A DNA stretch of 34,526 bases from Candidatus Hydrogenedentota bacterium (GTDB lineage Bacteria; Hydrogenedentota; Hydrogenedentia; Hydrogenedentales; SLHB01). Position 1 is the stretch's first letter. Each line of letters starts with the position of its first letter. Below the pieces are notes generated by a model that had not been told where the DNA came from, ran no database searches, and saw only the letters and a program-made list of their open reading frames with translations. Below are positions 9,833 to 20,186 of this stretch, piece by piece. Where the stretch lies: assembly GCA_020848835.1 (NCBI GenBank), contig JADLHJ010000073.1, positions 1 to 34,526 on the forward strand, read 5' to 3'. The position numbers were made by a program, and so were the translations under genes.

Positions 9833-9901
9833 GAAGATGATCATCATTCTCGAAGTTGATCACCAATTTGTACGTGATCATCTTCAGCCATCTTGATCAC
9901 C
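9833..9901. promoter_or_regulatory. Four-site TGATCA operator-like array upstream of integrase
   Basis: TGATCA occurs at 9838, 9857, 9875 and 9894, spaced 19, 18 and 19 bases. The first two sites read GAAGNTGATCA forward; the last two read the same consensus on the other strand (TGATCANCTTC at 9875-9885, TGATCACCTTC at 9894-9904). The array fills the gap between the end of the primase gene and the integrase start. It looks like a binding array for a repressor, an excisionase-like factor or a replication initiator. Each site also contains GATC. Confidence 0.6.
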
Positions 9902-9902
9902 T

Positions 9903-11738
9903 TCATGCTGAGGCTCGTTCCGCTTCAGCGTCAATTATCCAATACCATTCCTGTTCGCTGCTACCGGGCCTGCCTCGTTTTTCGGCTTTGATTCCTAAAG
10001 CCGCCTTGGCCCGACGCAAAGTTGGTATTGCGATACCATTTTCTTTCGCTTGCGCATGAATCTCTCGTGCTCGTCCAGGTAAGACCTCCAGCAGAAATTC
10101 CTTGGCCGTCGAAAGCTGCGATTCTTGCTCGTGACTCACTGGTGCTAGCAGATCCCGCGCGCCGTGGGGCGATTCGCCAAACCACTCCACGGACGGAACT
10201 CCCGCTGGGGAAATTGCGAGGCCAAAGCACAGCGAGGGAGCAAATCGTCCAACATTTGTTTTGCATATTGCGAGCACACGCCGACTCGGATCATTCGGGT
10301 CATTGGCAATTACGAGGCCGATTCTCGCGGACGCTATAATGCCGATGCTGCCGCCACCTCGGTATAGTGGACTCGAACCCGCTACTTTGTTCAAGTGTCG
10401 CACTATGAGGATGGCGGCTTCTGTTTCCTCAGCCAGTTGTTTTAATGGATGCAGTGCCCTCCTGACTTCCTGATCCTTATGCGCGCTGATTCGACTTCCT
10501 AAGAAGGCCATCAAGGGGTCAATGACAAGGTATTTCGCCGAGCTTTCTACAATTGCCGCCTTAATGCGATCGATGTGTTCCGGGATGGATAAAGGGCCCG
10601 CGCCCTCGGAATCATTTACTGCGATTGTGAATATACGCGAAAGGTCGGCGCCCGCGGCCTCCAGTCGGGGACGGATGGTGTCGCTCTCGCCGTCTTCGGC
10701 GTTTAGCATTACCACGGAGTTTGGAGGGCGGCTTTGAGTCTCGCCTGGGAAAGGCCTTCCGGTTGATATGCGCGCCGCGATATCCACGGTGACGAGGCTC
10801 TTCCCGCCACCAGGATCTCCGTCAAGCACCGTAATCTTGCCTGCTGCAATCCGATCAGGCCACAACCACTCAATCGGTTCGGGCTCAATATCGCGAAAGC
10901 TAACCAAGCCCAAAGCCCTTGGTCCGCTGGCGCAGATAATAGGCGCAACGTCCGCGCTATCCGTATTGAGGCGACTAGGAACTGAAGATCCGAGTTGGTC
11001 CACCAATAACATCAATTGCTCGCGCGTACCACCTGCGGCGATCCAATCGGACACGTCGCCTTTGTCCGGTAAGTCGGGCAGTTCAAGGACTACTACGCGG
11101 TGCGCAATACCTTGCAACGATGCAGCGACTTGCTCGGCGTGTTTCCTACCTGAGTCATCGTTATCAGGCAGAATGACAACGTCGGCTGTACGCAAGGCAT
11201 CGCTCATGCTATCGGTCCATTTGCCGGCGCCTCCTGAGTTACACGTGGCCATAAGGCCGATGGAGTCAAGCGCCAGGACGTCCTTTTCGCCTTCGACAAT
11301 GAAGATACGTTTACCTTCAGCGATACCTTTGGCTAAGAGTGGCCAGCGGAAGACTATCCTGGGCGTTCCGTTCAGATTCCAATCCCAGCCTCCCTTCCCG
11401 TCGGGGCGTCGCTGGCGAAAAGACTTGGGGTTCAACCGAACGACTTGATATACAAGCTGGCCGTCCAAGTCCGTGTAATCATAGGTGGCGAGAATATCGA
11501 TGCCTGCCGGCGTCGGCTTTGGGTTCTCATCCGGCAACGGTATCCGAAATTCCTCAACAATTCGCTTAAATGGGCATCCCGCATGGCAGTAAAGCAGAGC
11601 CATGCCATTCGCAGCGCGGTTGACGCTAAGGGAAGGCTCACGGTCGTCGTGCGTAGGGCATAGGGCAATGTAGCCACTTCCCATGCGCTTAGCACCTTTC
11701 AGTTGAGGCACCACATCATCAAACATGAGGTCTGACAT
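9903..11738 (-). CDS. Primase-helicase: CHC2 zinc finger + TOPRIM + RecA-like ATPase
   Basis: This is a predicted replication protein of the integrated element, 611 residues from the ATG at 11738 (AAGGGG six bases upstream; a longer frame to 11885 overlaps the AlpA-like gene and is rejected). The N-terminal zinc finger has C27 and H30 in CPTHDD and C51 and C55 in YCHAGC. TOPRIM follows with FIVEGEKD (E149) and PDNDDSG (D192, D194). The C-terminal half is a RepA/AAA_25-type ATPase with Walker A GDPGGGKS (307-314), Walker B YLVIDPLMAF near residue 400, and RHLNK further on. The last 80 residues resemble the winged C-terminus of such proteins. It starts 10 bases after the AlpA-like gene stops, so the two are probably translationally coupled. 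Confidence 0.9.
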   Translation of the reverse strand: MSDLMFDDVVPQLKGAKRMGSGYIALCPTHDDREPSLSVNRAANGMALLYCHAGCPFKRIVEEFRIPLPDENPKPTPAGIDILATYDYTDLDGQLVYQVVRLNPKSFRQRRPDGKGGWDWNLNGTPRIVFRWPLLAKGIAEGKRIFIVEGEKDVLALDSIGLMATCNSGGAGKWTDSMSDALRTADVVILPDNDDSGRKHAEQVAASLQGIAHRVVVLELPDLPDKGDVSDWIAAGGTREQLMLLVDQLGSSVPSRLNTDSADVAPIICASGPRALGLVSFRDIEPEPIEWLWPDRIAAGKITVLDGDPGGGKSLVTVDIAARISTGRPFPGETQSRPPNSVVMLNAEDGESDTIRPRLEAAGADLSRIFTIAVNDSEGAGPLSIPEHIDRIKAAIVESSAKYLVIDPLMAFLGSRISAHKDQEVRRALHPLKQLAEETEAAILIVRHLNKVAGSSPLYRGGGSIGIIASARIGLVIANDPNDPSRRVLAICKTNVGRFAPSLCFGLAISPAGVPSVEWFGESPHGARDLLAPVSHEQESQLSTAKEFLLEVLPGRAREIHAQAKENGIAIPTLRRAKAALGIKAEKRGRPGSSEQEWYWIIDAEAERASA

Positions 11739-11748
11739 CGCCACCCCC

Positions 11749-11961
11749 TTAACGGCACCGCGGACAGCCGTCCGCGATCCATTTTTCAATGTCTGCTTTG
11801 CGCCAGCGTAAGAGCGTGCAGCTGCCAACACGTACAGGCCTCGGACAGAGCCCGCCATCGCGCATTCGCCACACGTGCCGAACACTGCAGCCGAGCATGG
11901 ATGCTAAGGCTCGCGCGTCGATAAGAGAACCGTCTACTGGATGAGATCGTTGATCTGACAT
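11749..11961 (-). CDS. AlpA/excisionase-like helix-turn-helix protein
   Basis: A 70-residue protein of the AlpA / HTH_17 (MerR-like) family. LIDARALASMLGCSVRHVWR is the typical helix-turn-helix and VRVGSCTLLRWRKADIEKWI the following wing and helix. Such proteins act as regulators of integrase or as excisionases in satellites and islands. The ATG at 11961 is preferred over the GTG at 11967 on spacing from AAAGG. It is the first gene of the pair with the primase-helicase, separated by 10 bases. It is a plausible ligand for the TGATCA array upstream of the integrase, but this is inference. The 158 bases upstream (11962-12119) contain no gene and should carry its promoter. Confidence 0.85.
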   Translation of the reverse strand: MSDQRSHPVDGSLIDARALASMLGCSVRHVWRMRDGGLCPRPVRVGSCTLLRWRKADIEKWIADGCPRCR

Positions 11962-12119
11962 GGTCACTAGCCTTTAGTTGAGAAGCGCGCCACTGCGCTG
12001 CACATACTAATAGCGTGACAAGTTACGATGACTACGGTTGCCAGTTGTTGTTAGAGGATTAATTACGACGAAGACATTGAAGAATTTTTTTTACGATTTC
12101 ACGCGCAACATACGATCTG

Positions 12120-13178
12120 TTACGTAACAAAACGGTCCTCATGCTTGATTTCTATCTGGAACGCTGTCATCCACCCTTCGTTAGAACGATGCTTACGGTC
12201 TAATCGCGGTAATGGGTCTCCAGGAATTTTAAAATAATCTTGAAGTGTCGAACGCAGGCGATAAACTTTCTGCTTCACTCTGTTCCTTTCTGGAGCGGTG
12301 GGCATGAGTACACCGTTAAGCTTGGCAAAAAGTACTAGCAAGCGACCCTGGTCGTTGAGCCTTCCAGTTCTCCTGTCCACCAAGCTAAGCGTTCCCATAT
12401 CAATTCGTCTCTGTGCGCCTCCTAAGTTCACATGTATTAGCGTTTCATTAACGATGCGAAGCGTTAAATCACGCCATTTTGCGTCTAAGGAAAGAACGAA
12501 CGGCTTAGTCGAGGCGAGTTCACATGCATCTTCAACTGCATCTTGACGCCCTCGATCTATTGCTGCAATTAGATTTCGAAATCCACATCTAATTTGATCA
12601 GACAGATCGAATGCACTGGTCGCTGCTACTGCGCGCCAGCTATCTTCCACAGTGATTCCAGGCGTCTTAATGAGAATTCCGAACTCATCTTTCCAATCAA
12701 TGTCCTTCATTCGAAGGACGCCGCTATTGTGAAGATTAAGGACGACGTCCATTACATGCTCGGTTTTCCAAAAAAACCACAACACCGAATCAAGGTGAGA
12801 AAGTAATGCCGTTAGTGCTTTGACTACAGGTAGCCACCGTTCAACGGGAGGGGCGATTCTAAGTGACGTCGCACTTGCTTGAGAAAGGTCGATATGTGGT
12901 CCATCGAATTGTGGGCGCAGGGCAGCACCGTCGGCCCCGCCGTCGCAGATCAGCTGCGTGATATGGGGCTGCAAGTCCCAAAATCCGTGGCCCTCATATC
13001 TTGCGTTCACTGGCAAATGACGCTTCTCGGTAATACACAAACGCTTTGTCCTATCATCAAGGGACACGAGAAATAACGCCCAATCCGTCAATAACGAATC
13101 AGTGTCGAATTCCCAAGTTCCGTCCGAGCCGGGAGGCGTCGGAGATTTGATTATTTCCTTAAATGGTTCGATGTCCAT
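12120..13178 (-). CDS. Unknown protein, possible winged-helix C-terminus
   Basis: A 352-residue protein I cannot assign to a named family. The first ~260 residues show no motif I recognise; they contain a Trp/Phe-rich stretch (SVLWFFWKTEHVMDV) too short and polar to be a clear membrane segment. The C-terminal ~80 residues (GRLNDQGRLLVLFAKLNGVL, KQKVYRLRSTLQDYFKI, then an aromatic wing-like end) resemble an OmpR-type winged helix, suggesting DNA binding. Base composition is more AT-rich than its neighbours, consistent with transfer. The start ATG at 13178 has only a weak ribosome-binding site. It is on the same strand as the AlpA and integrase genes, so a regulator of the element is a reasonable guess; function is otherwise unknown. 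Confidence 0.6.
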   Translation of the reverse strand: MDIEPFKEIIKSPTPPGSDGTWEFDTDSLLTDWALFLVSLDDRTKRLCITEKRHLPVNARYEGHGFWDLQPHITQLICDGGADGAALRPQFDGPHIDLSQASATSLRIAPPVERWLPVVKALTALLSHLDSVLWFFWKTEHVMDVVLNLHNSGVLRMKDIDWKDEFGILIKTPGITVEDSWRAVAATSAFDLSDQIRCGFRNLIAAIDRGRQDAVEDACELASTKPFVLSLDAKWRDLTLRIVNETLIHVNLGGAQRRIDMGTLSLVDRRTGRLNDQGRLLVLFAKLNGVLMPTAPERNRVKQKVYRLRSTLQDYFKIPGDPLPRLDRKHRSNEGWMTAFQIEIKHEDRFVT

Positions 13179-13646
13179 ATGGTTTGCCCAATAATGGCGT
13201 CAAAATGAGTACGATGACGTCAAACTACAAACTCCTACCCCTAAGTTACCCCTAAGTTTTGCAGCGATTTTACCATCGGCTTAATGACAAGCTCTGACTA
13301 GCCTTATAATTCTAGGTCAGGTAATGACATGATTAGCAACAAAAACAATTTACTATAGCTCGCCGATTCTCAATTCTTGTCCTAAAGCATACGCTGGTAA
13401 CAAGTTATGGCTTGACTGCTATGAGGGCGACTGCTTGTGATTTTTTTCACTCCGATAACGCCGCGGTAGGAGTGTTTGGGATATGTACGGGATGGGGTTT
13501 GCAGAGTTTTGCACGACAAGGTGCTGGGCAGGGCGCATAAAATCGACAGGAAGTGTCATTCGTCGCAGGCTGTCGTCATCGCATTGATTACCCAGCGCAC
13601 CTGCGTTATCGTTCTGTACGGGTGACAGAGGGGAGTAATAAGGACG
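13179..13646. promoter_or_regulatory. AT-rich divergent intergenic region with repeats
   Basis: These 468 bases contain no credible gene. They lie between the minus-strand winged-helix-like gene and plus-strand hsdM, so they must hold divergent promoters. Visible structure: the palindrome TGACGTCA at 13215-13222 and a perfect tandem pair of the 11-base unit TACCCCTAAGT at 13236-13257. The left half is distinctly AT-rich while the right half returns to the composition of hsdM, suggesting a junction near 13430-13450. Just before hsdM are GGGGAG and AAGGA, either of which could serve as ribosome-binding site. Confidence 0.5.
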
Positions 13647-15252
<1,606 letters not shown>

Positions 15253-15263
<11 letters not shown>

Positions 15264-16614
15264 GTGGCACACGGACTCGCTTGCGAGCCTGATCGACGTC
15301 AAACACGGATTCGCGTTCGCGGGCGACAAAATTTACGAAGAACCGCGAGGCGATGTGCTGCTCACGCCTGGGAACTTTGAAATCGGCGGCGGCTTCAAGG
15401 GTGACAAGTTCAAATATTACGACGGACCGGTCCCGGACGAGTACGTGCTCGACGAAGGCGACCTGATCATCACGATGACTGACTTGAGCAAGCAAGCCGA
15501 TACGCTAGGCTTTCCCGCATTCGTGCCCATCGCACGCGATGGTCGGCGCTTTCTGCATAACCAACGAATTGGAAAGGTTGTGCTTCGACATCCGGAGTCT
15601 CTCGTAACCAAGTACCTCTACTACGTCATGTGCGGTCAGGAGTACCGGCATGAGGTGCTCGCAAGCGCGACCGGCACAACGGTCAAACACACATCGCCAG
15701 ATCGGATTAGGCGGTTTCGTTTTTCCTGCGCGCCCCTTGCCGAACAACGCGCTATCGCCCACATCCTCGGGACGCTGGATGACAAGATTGAATTGAACCG
15801 GCGGATGAACGAGACGCTGGAGGCGATGGCGCGGGCGCTGTTCAAGTCGTGGTTCGTGGACTTCGAACCCGTCCGCGCCAAGATGGACGGCCGCTGGCGC
15901 AAAGGCCAATCCCTCCCCGGCCTCCCCGCACACCTCTACGACCTCTTCCCCAACCGCCTCGTCGACTCCGAACTCGGCGAAATCCCGGAAGGGTGGGCGC
16001 TTGGAACTGTTGGGGATTTATGCACCGCGATTTTTAGTGGCGGGACACCGAGAACTGAGCTTTCCGAGTACTGGGGCGGCGATATACCGTGGTTGTCTTC
16101 GGGTGAGACGAGGGATGCATTTATAGTGGACACTGAGCGACGAATTACAGTTGCCGGCGTATCGAACTCAAGCACCCGCCTCGCTAAGGCGTTTTCCACA
16201 GTGATTGCCAGCGCCGGGCAAGGCAATACTCGCGGGCAAACATCGTTGATTGGTTTCGACACCTACATCAACCAATCTGTTGTTGCGCTTCGAGCTAGCC
16301 TCGCTTATAGCTCTCCTTTCCATTTGTATTTTGATCTGGAACGGCGATACGAGGAATTTAGGCGGATATCTGATGCGCATAGTTCGCGCGGAAGCCTGAC
16401 GACAAAATTGATCGCTCAAGTGCCTGCAATAATTTCTTCACGAAGCATTATCGAAGTTTTCGACAAGATTGTCGATCCACAAGTGTCACGCATTTTTAGC
16501 TTCAAGCACGAGTCGCGTACCCTTGCCAATTTGCGCGAGACTCTTTTACCAAAGCTCATCTCCGGTGAATTGCGCCTGAAAGCCGCCGAGCGTATCGTTG
16601 CAAAATCACTATGA
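15253..16614 (+). CDS. hsdS: Type I restriction-modification specificity subunit HsdS
   Basis: This subunit recognises the bipartite DNA target of the type I complex. It has 453 residues from the ATG at 15253, which has AAGGAG seven bases upstream inside hsdM. Two target-recognition domains are visible (about 1-170 and 235-400), each followed by a conserved helical spacer: [20 protein letters not shown] plus [13 protein letters not shown] in the middle and the shorter [18 protein letters not shown] at the end. The second TRD ([20 protein letters not shown]) is of the common HsdS type. TRD2 DNA is noticeably more AT-rich than TRD1 and hsdM, in keeping with domain shuffling. The target sequence cannot be predicted. 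The stop overlaps the next start by four bases. Confidence 0.95.
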
Positions 16615-17762
16615 GTCGCATTGCCGTCAATCCATCGTTACTTTCTTGGGCGCGCGAGCGGGCCGGGCTGGACACGCTTGCCTTGACGGGTCGCTTTCCA
16701 AAATTCCCGGAATGGGAGCAAGGCGCGCTTCAACCCACGCTGCGGCAACTGGAAACCTTCGCGCATGTGGTGCACGTACCGATAGGCTTCTTGTTTCTTC
16801 CTGAGCCACCGGAGGAATCGCTGCCGGTGCCGGACTTCCGCACCATGGCCGATCGTCAAGTGGCGCGGCCCAGCCCAGATCTCTTAGACACGTTGTATCT
16901 GTGCCAGCAACGCCAAGACTGGTTTCGCGATTATGCGCGTCTGCATGGATTGCCAAAGCTCGACTTCGTAAACAGTGTTCGACCGCAGGATGACGTGGTC
17001 CGCGTGGCGGAGTCGATTCGACAAACTCTCGGTGTGTCTGTGACCGCGCGTGCGCAACTGTCCACTTGGACTGACGCGTTGCGCCAGCTTATTTCGAAGG
17101 CCGAGGATGCGGGCGTACTTGTGATGGCGAGTTCCATCGTGGGCAGTAATAGTCATCGCAAACTCGATGTTGAAGAGTTTCGCGGGTTCGCTCTCGCCGA
17201 CGACCTAGCGCCCCTGGTGTTCATCAACGCCGCCGACAGCAAGGCGGCGCAGATGTTCACGCTGGCCCATGAACTCGTGCACCTTTGGGTGGGCGAGAGC
17301 GGCGTGTCCGATGTGGAAGCGGGACGTGTGCCGCAGCAGCGCGTTGAGCGTTGGTGCAATGCCGTTGCCGCCGAACTGTTGGCGCCCTTGGACGCGATGC
17401 GTGCTGAGTTTCACGCCGATGTCGCAATGGCCGAGGAAATCCAGCGCCTCGCCCGCGTGTTCAAGGTGAGCTCGCTCGTGGCACTACGCCGTTTGTACGA
17501 CGCGGACATCATCACCGAAGAAACCCTGTGGTCGTTGTACCGTGATGAATTGGCGCGGTTGCGTACGCTGGATCGCGGCGTAACCGGCGGGGGTGACTTC
17601 TATCGAACGCTTGGCGCACGCACCGGCAAACGATTTGCCCGCGCCGTATTGTCCAGTGCGCTCGAAGGGCAGACCCTCTTTCAGGACGCCTTCCGCATGT
17701 TGGGGGTGCGCAAGACATCCACGTTCTATGAAGCGGCACGGGAGATGGGGGTCATGGTGTGA
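16611..17762 (+). CDS. ImmA/IrrE-family metallopeptidase with HTH-like N-terminus
   Basis: A predicted zinc peptidase of COG2856 type, 383 residues. The N-terminal ~60 residues (NPSLLSWARERAGLDTLALT, EWEQGALQPTLRQLETFA) look like a variant XRE helix-turn-helix. The peptidase domain carries HELVH (H220, E221, H224) and the distal ligand E255 in AVAAELLAP. Relatives such as ImmA cleave a repressor to trigger induction of a mobile element, and IrrE cleaves DdrO. Four-base overlaps link it to hsdS upstream and to the DUF4411 gene downstream (GTGA). The ImmA-DUF4411 pair recurs as a toxin-antitoxin-like unit, so it may control or guard the restriction operon; this is inference. Confidence 0.9.
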   Translation: MSRIAVNPSLLSWARERAGLDTLALTGRFPKFPEWEQGALQPTLRQLETFAHVVHVPIGFLFLPEPPEESLPVPDFRTMADRQVARPSPDLLDTLYLCQQRQDWFRDYARLHGLPKLDFVNSVRPQDDVVRVAESIRQTLGVSVTARAQLSTWTDALRQLISKAEDAGVLVMASSIVGSNSHRKLDVEEFRGFALADDLAPLVFINAADSKAAQMFTLAHELVHLWVGESGVSDVEAGRVPQQRVERWCNAVAAELLAPLDAMRAEFHADVAMAEEIQRLARVFKVSSLVALRRLYDADIITEETLWSLYRDELARLRTLDRGVTGGGDFYRTLGARTGKRFARAVLSSALEGQTLFQDAFRMLGVRKTSTFYEAAREMGVMV

Positions 17763-18262
17763 CCTATCTTCTCGACGCGAATGTTTTTATTCAAGCCAAG
17801 AACCTCCACTACGGACTCGACTTCTGTCCTGCATTCTGGGAATGGCTCATCGAGAGCAACGATGCCGGGCGGACGTTCACCATCGACAAGGTGGCGGATG
17901 AAATTGACGCCGGAGGTGATGAGCTAACGGATTGGATGAAAAGCACTGGCGCAAAACTGGTTCGGCAAACGGACACGCGTGTCGCGGCACAATTCGTCAA
18001 GGTAAGCACATGGGCAACTGGTCAGCAATACGAACCCGCGGCCGTTAATACGTTTTTGCAGGTGGCTGATTTCTATCTCATCGCGCATGCGCTGGCGGAT
18101 GATCACGTAGTGGTTACCCACGAAGTGCCCGCTAATTCTTCCAAGCGCATCAAGATTCCGAACGCCTGCATTGGTCTTGGGCTCCGCTTCATGACTCCTT
18201 ACGAAATGCTGCGCAAAGAGCGTGCGCGTTTTATTCTTGGCACGGCAGGCGCAACGACGTGA
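17759..18262 (+). CDS. DUF4411 family PIN-like protein
   Basis: A 167-residue protein starting with GTG that overlaps the peptidase stop by four bases. MTYLLDANVFIQAKN carries the first acidic residue of a PIN-type nuclease fold, and further acidic positions occur in TIDKVADEID and LQVADFYLIAHALADDH; the end is VVTHEVPA...KIPNACIGLG. This pattern is that of DUF4411, predicted single-strand ribonucleases of the PIN superfamily. Encoded directly after the ImmA-like gene, it could be the toxin of a pair whose partner is the HTH/peptidase protein, or an accessory nuclease of the restriction system. No biochemical role is proven for the family as far as I know. Confidence 0.85.
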   Translation: MTYLLDANVFIQAKNLHYGLDFCPAFWEWLIESNDAGRTFTIDKVADEIDAGGDELTDWMKSTGAKLVRQTDTRVAAQFVKVSTWATGQQYEPAAVNTFLQVADFYLIAHALADDHVVVTHEVPANSSKRIKIPNACIGLGLRFMTPYEMLRKERARFILGTAGATT

Positions 18263-18322
18263 AAGCACGTGTGAGTTAATCTCAGTTTTTCCGCAAACAG
18301 CGTAGACAGGAACATTTTGGAC

Positions 18323-19207
18323 ATGGCCGACAAGCTGAACTACAGGAAAGCAACTCCGGTTTCACTCAAGGATCATTCCGATTTCAACGAGAAATGGTTG
18401 CAGGCCCGAATTGCCGATGACCCTGCGATTTTGGGACTTGGCGAGTTGGAAGTCCGCAGTCTTGAAGTCAGCCATCCAAAGGCTGGGCGCTTAGATCTCC
18501 TTCTCCGCGATCCTGAATCGGACCGGCGGTATGTCGTGGAAATTCAGCTTGGCGCAACCGATGCCAGCCACATCATACGCACGCTGGAGTATTGGGATAT
18601 CCAGAGCAAGCGGTACCCGCACCTGGACCATTGCGCCGTGCTGGTGGCGGAAGACATCACGTCGCGGTTCCTCAACGTTATCGGCCTGTTCAACAGCGCA
18701 GTGCCAATCATTGCAATTCAACTGAACGCGTTGGCCGTGGATGGCTCCATTGTGCTGAACGCCGTGACCGTTCTTGACGAAATCGTCCGCGCCGACGACG
18801 AAGAGGAGGACGATCAGAAGTGGGGCCAAGGAGCAGATCGGGCTTTCTGGGAGCAAAAAGCAGGTGCTGCAACGTTGCCAGCTGTAGACGCGTGTTTTGC
18901 GATATTGCGCGAATTTCGGCCTAACCTGACGTTACGGTACAACCGTCAGTACATTGGTGAGTACGAAGACGGTATGGCCGAGCACATCGTCAAGTTCTGG
19001 CCGAGGAAACAGTGGGTACGTGCTGGAATTCGCATCGCAGATAAAGAAGTGTGGCGTCAACGGCTCGCGGAAACGCCTATCGAAGTCTTGGATGTAAAAA
19101 GCCGCCGACTGGTCATTCAATTTACAAAGGACGTTTTTGAGCGGAATCGCGAGCTCTTCCTCGAACTTTTAAAGGCGGCGTGTGAAGAGTCTGGGGATGA
19201 GGATTGA
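18323..19207 (+). CDS. Predicted PD-(D/E)XK-type nuclease-fold protein (accessory, R-M operon)
   Basis: A 294-residue protein of a family I do not know by name. A candidate PD-(D/E)XK core is D58 in AGRLDLLLRD and E73-x-Q75 in YVVEIQLG, followed by a helix with HIIRTLEYWDIQSKRY and a strand DHCAVLVAEDI. The lysine of the classical motif is glutamine here, a variant seen in active and inactive members. The C-terminal half (EEDDQKW, then RKQWVRAGIRIADKEVWRQR) is unassigned. The ATG at 18323 is used; a TTG six bases earlier has a better-spaced AGGA and would add two residues. It lies 60 bases after DUF4411, same strand. Confidence 0.6.
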   Translation: MADKLNYRKATPVSLKDHSDFNEKWLQARIADDPAILGLGELEVRSLEVSHPKAGRLDLLLRDPESDRRYVVEIQLGATDASHIIRTLEYWDIQSKRYPHLDHCAVLVAEDITSRFLNVIGLFNSAVPIIAIQLNALAVDGSIVLNAVTVLDEIVRADDEEEDDQKWGQGADRAFWEQKAGAATLPAVDACFAILREFRPNLTLRYNRQYIGEYEDGMAEHIVKFWPRKQWVRAGIRIADKEVWRQRLAETPIEVLDVKSRRLVIQFTKDVFERNRELFLELLKAACEESGDED

Positions 19208-19238
19208 GCGACGTTTTGCAGAATTGGATGACTATGAA

Positions 19239-20186
19239 ATGACATTAGGAAGACTAGAACGCGTGGATCTGCGTGCGGCGTGGGAGACGGAGGACGGCCA
19301 TTTCACGCCCTGGCTTGCGCAGGACGAGAATCTGCGACTTCTTGGACAGACGCTCGGAATGGATCTACAGCCGCATTCCACTGAAGAAGGTGTCGGGCCT
19401 TTCCGCGCGGATATCTTGTGCAAGGACGTGGCAAACGACTCGTGGGTGCTGATTGAAAACCAGCTGGAGAGAACCGATCACAGTCACCTCGGACAATTGC
19501 TTACATACACCGCCGGTCTTAACGCCATGACCGTCGTGTGGATTGCCAAGCATTTCACGGATGAGCACCGCGCTGCGTTGGATTGGCTGAATGCGAACAC
19601 GCCGTCGTCGGTAGCGTTCTTTGGTTTGGAACTTGAACTGTGGCGGATCGGCGATTCTCCATACGCGCCGAAATTTAACGTCGTGTCGCGTCCCAATGAA
19701 TGGATCAAAGAGGGCCATTTGGACCTCACCGATAAACAGCGATTCTGGACGGAGTATTGGACGGCATTTAAGGACTATCTCGATGCAGCCAATAGTTCGG
19801 TAACATACAGGCAGCCCGGAAAAGGAGCACGAATGAGTTTTGGAATTGGTCGTGCGAACTCGGGACTATACGCGCTTTGCTCGACTGGTAAGCAGGACTT
19901 AGCCGCCGGCGTCTACTTCACTCGCGAACACAAGGACAGCTTTTTTGAACAAATAGTTTCGCAAAAGGATCAGATCGAAATTGAATTAGGATTCGCGCTG
20001 ACTTGGGGTATGCCCGAGTATTCAGACAGATACATCTGCGTCCGACAGGACGGTTTTGACTGGGAGAATGTTTCAGACCGGCCACGGCAATTCGCATGGT
20101 TTAAAGAAAAGTTGGAGGCGCTTGACCGCGCGTTCCGACCTCGCATAGCAGCGCTACAGGTGCCGGAAGAAGGCGAATTGTCGTGA
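19239..20186 (+). CDS. DUF4268-domain protein with PD-(D/E)XK-like N-terminus
   Basis: A 315-residue protein from the ATG at 19239; longer frames begin at 19182 or 19197, but [17 protein letters not shown] then FTPWLA is the typical N-terminus of this family and favours 19239. A nuclease-like core shows D58 ([10 protein letters not shown]) and E73-x-Q75 ([10 protein letters not shown]), with [14 protein letters not shown] as the following helix. Acid spacing and the E-x-Q variant are the same as in the preceding gene, although overall sequence is different. The C-terminal DUF4268 domain starts near [16 protein letters not shown]. Such proteins are often encoded beside restriction systems. Its stop overlaps the hsdR start by four bases (GTGA), so it is an integral operon member. 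Confidence 0.75.
   Translation: MTLGRLERVDLRAAWETEDGHFTPWLAQDENLRLLGQTLGMDLQPHSTEEGVGPFRADILCKDVANDSWVLIENQLERTDHSHLGQLLTYTAGLNAMTVVWIAKHFTDEHRAALDWLNANTPSSVAFFGLELELWRIGDSPYAPKFNVVSRPNEWIKEGHLDLTDKQRFWTEYWTAFKDYLDAANSSVTYRQPGKGARMSFGIGRANSGLYALCSTGKQDLAAGVYFTREHKDSFFEQIVSQKDQIEIELGFALTWGMPEYSDRYICVRQDGFDWENVSDRPRQFAWFKEKLEALDRAFRPRIAALQVPEEGELS

Larger units (their letters stand above)
8141..13178 (-). mobile_element. Integrative element core at tRNA-Lys (satellite-like)
   Basis: Four minus-strand genes form a module pointing at tRNA-Lys: integrase, primase-helicase, AlpA-like regulator and a winged-helix-like protein. Integrase plus AlpA plus a primase/ATPase is the core set of P4-like satellites and related islands. 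No capsid, tail, conjugation or packaging gene is visible. The left end is the tRNA; the right end is not found, so the coordinates cover only the recognisable core. The following restriction and STAND/RyR genes may be cargo of the same island. Confidence 0.65.

Noticed and set aside
9844..9891. 15-codon minus-strand mini-frame (MAEDDHVQIGDQLRE) between the primase and integrase genes
   Set aside because: It lies wholly within the TGATCA array, which explains the sequence better; the AGG upstream is weak.
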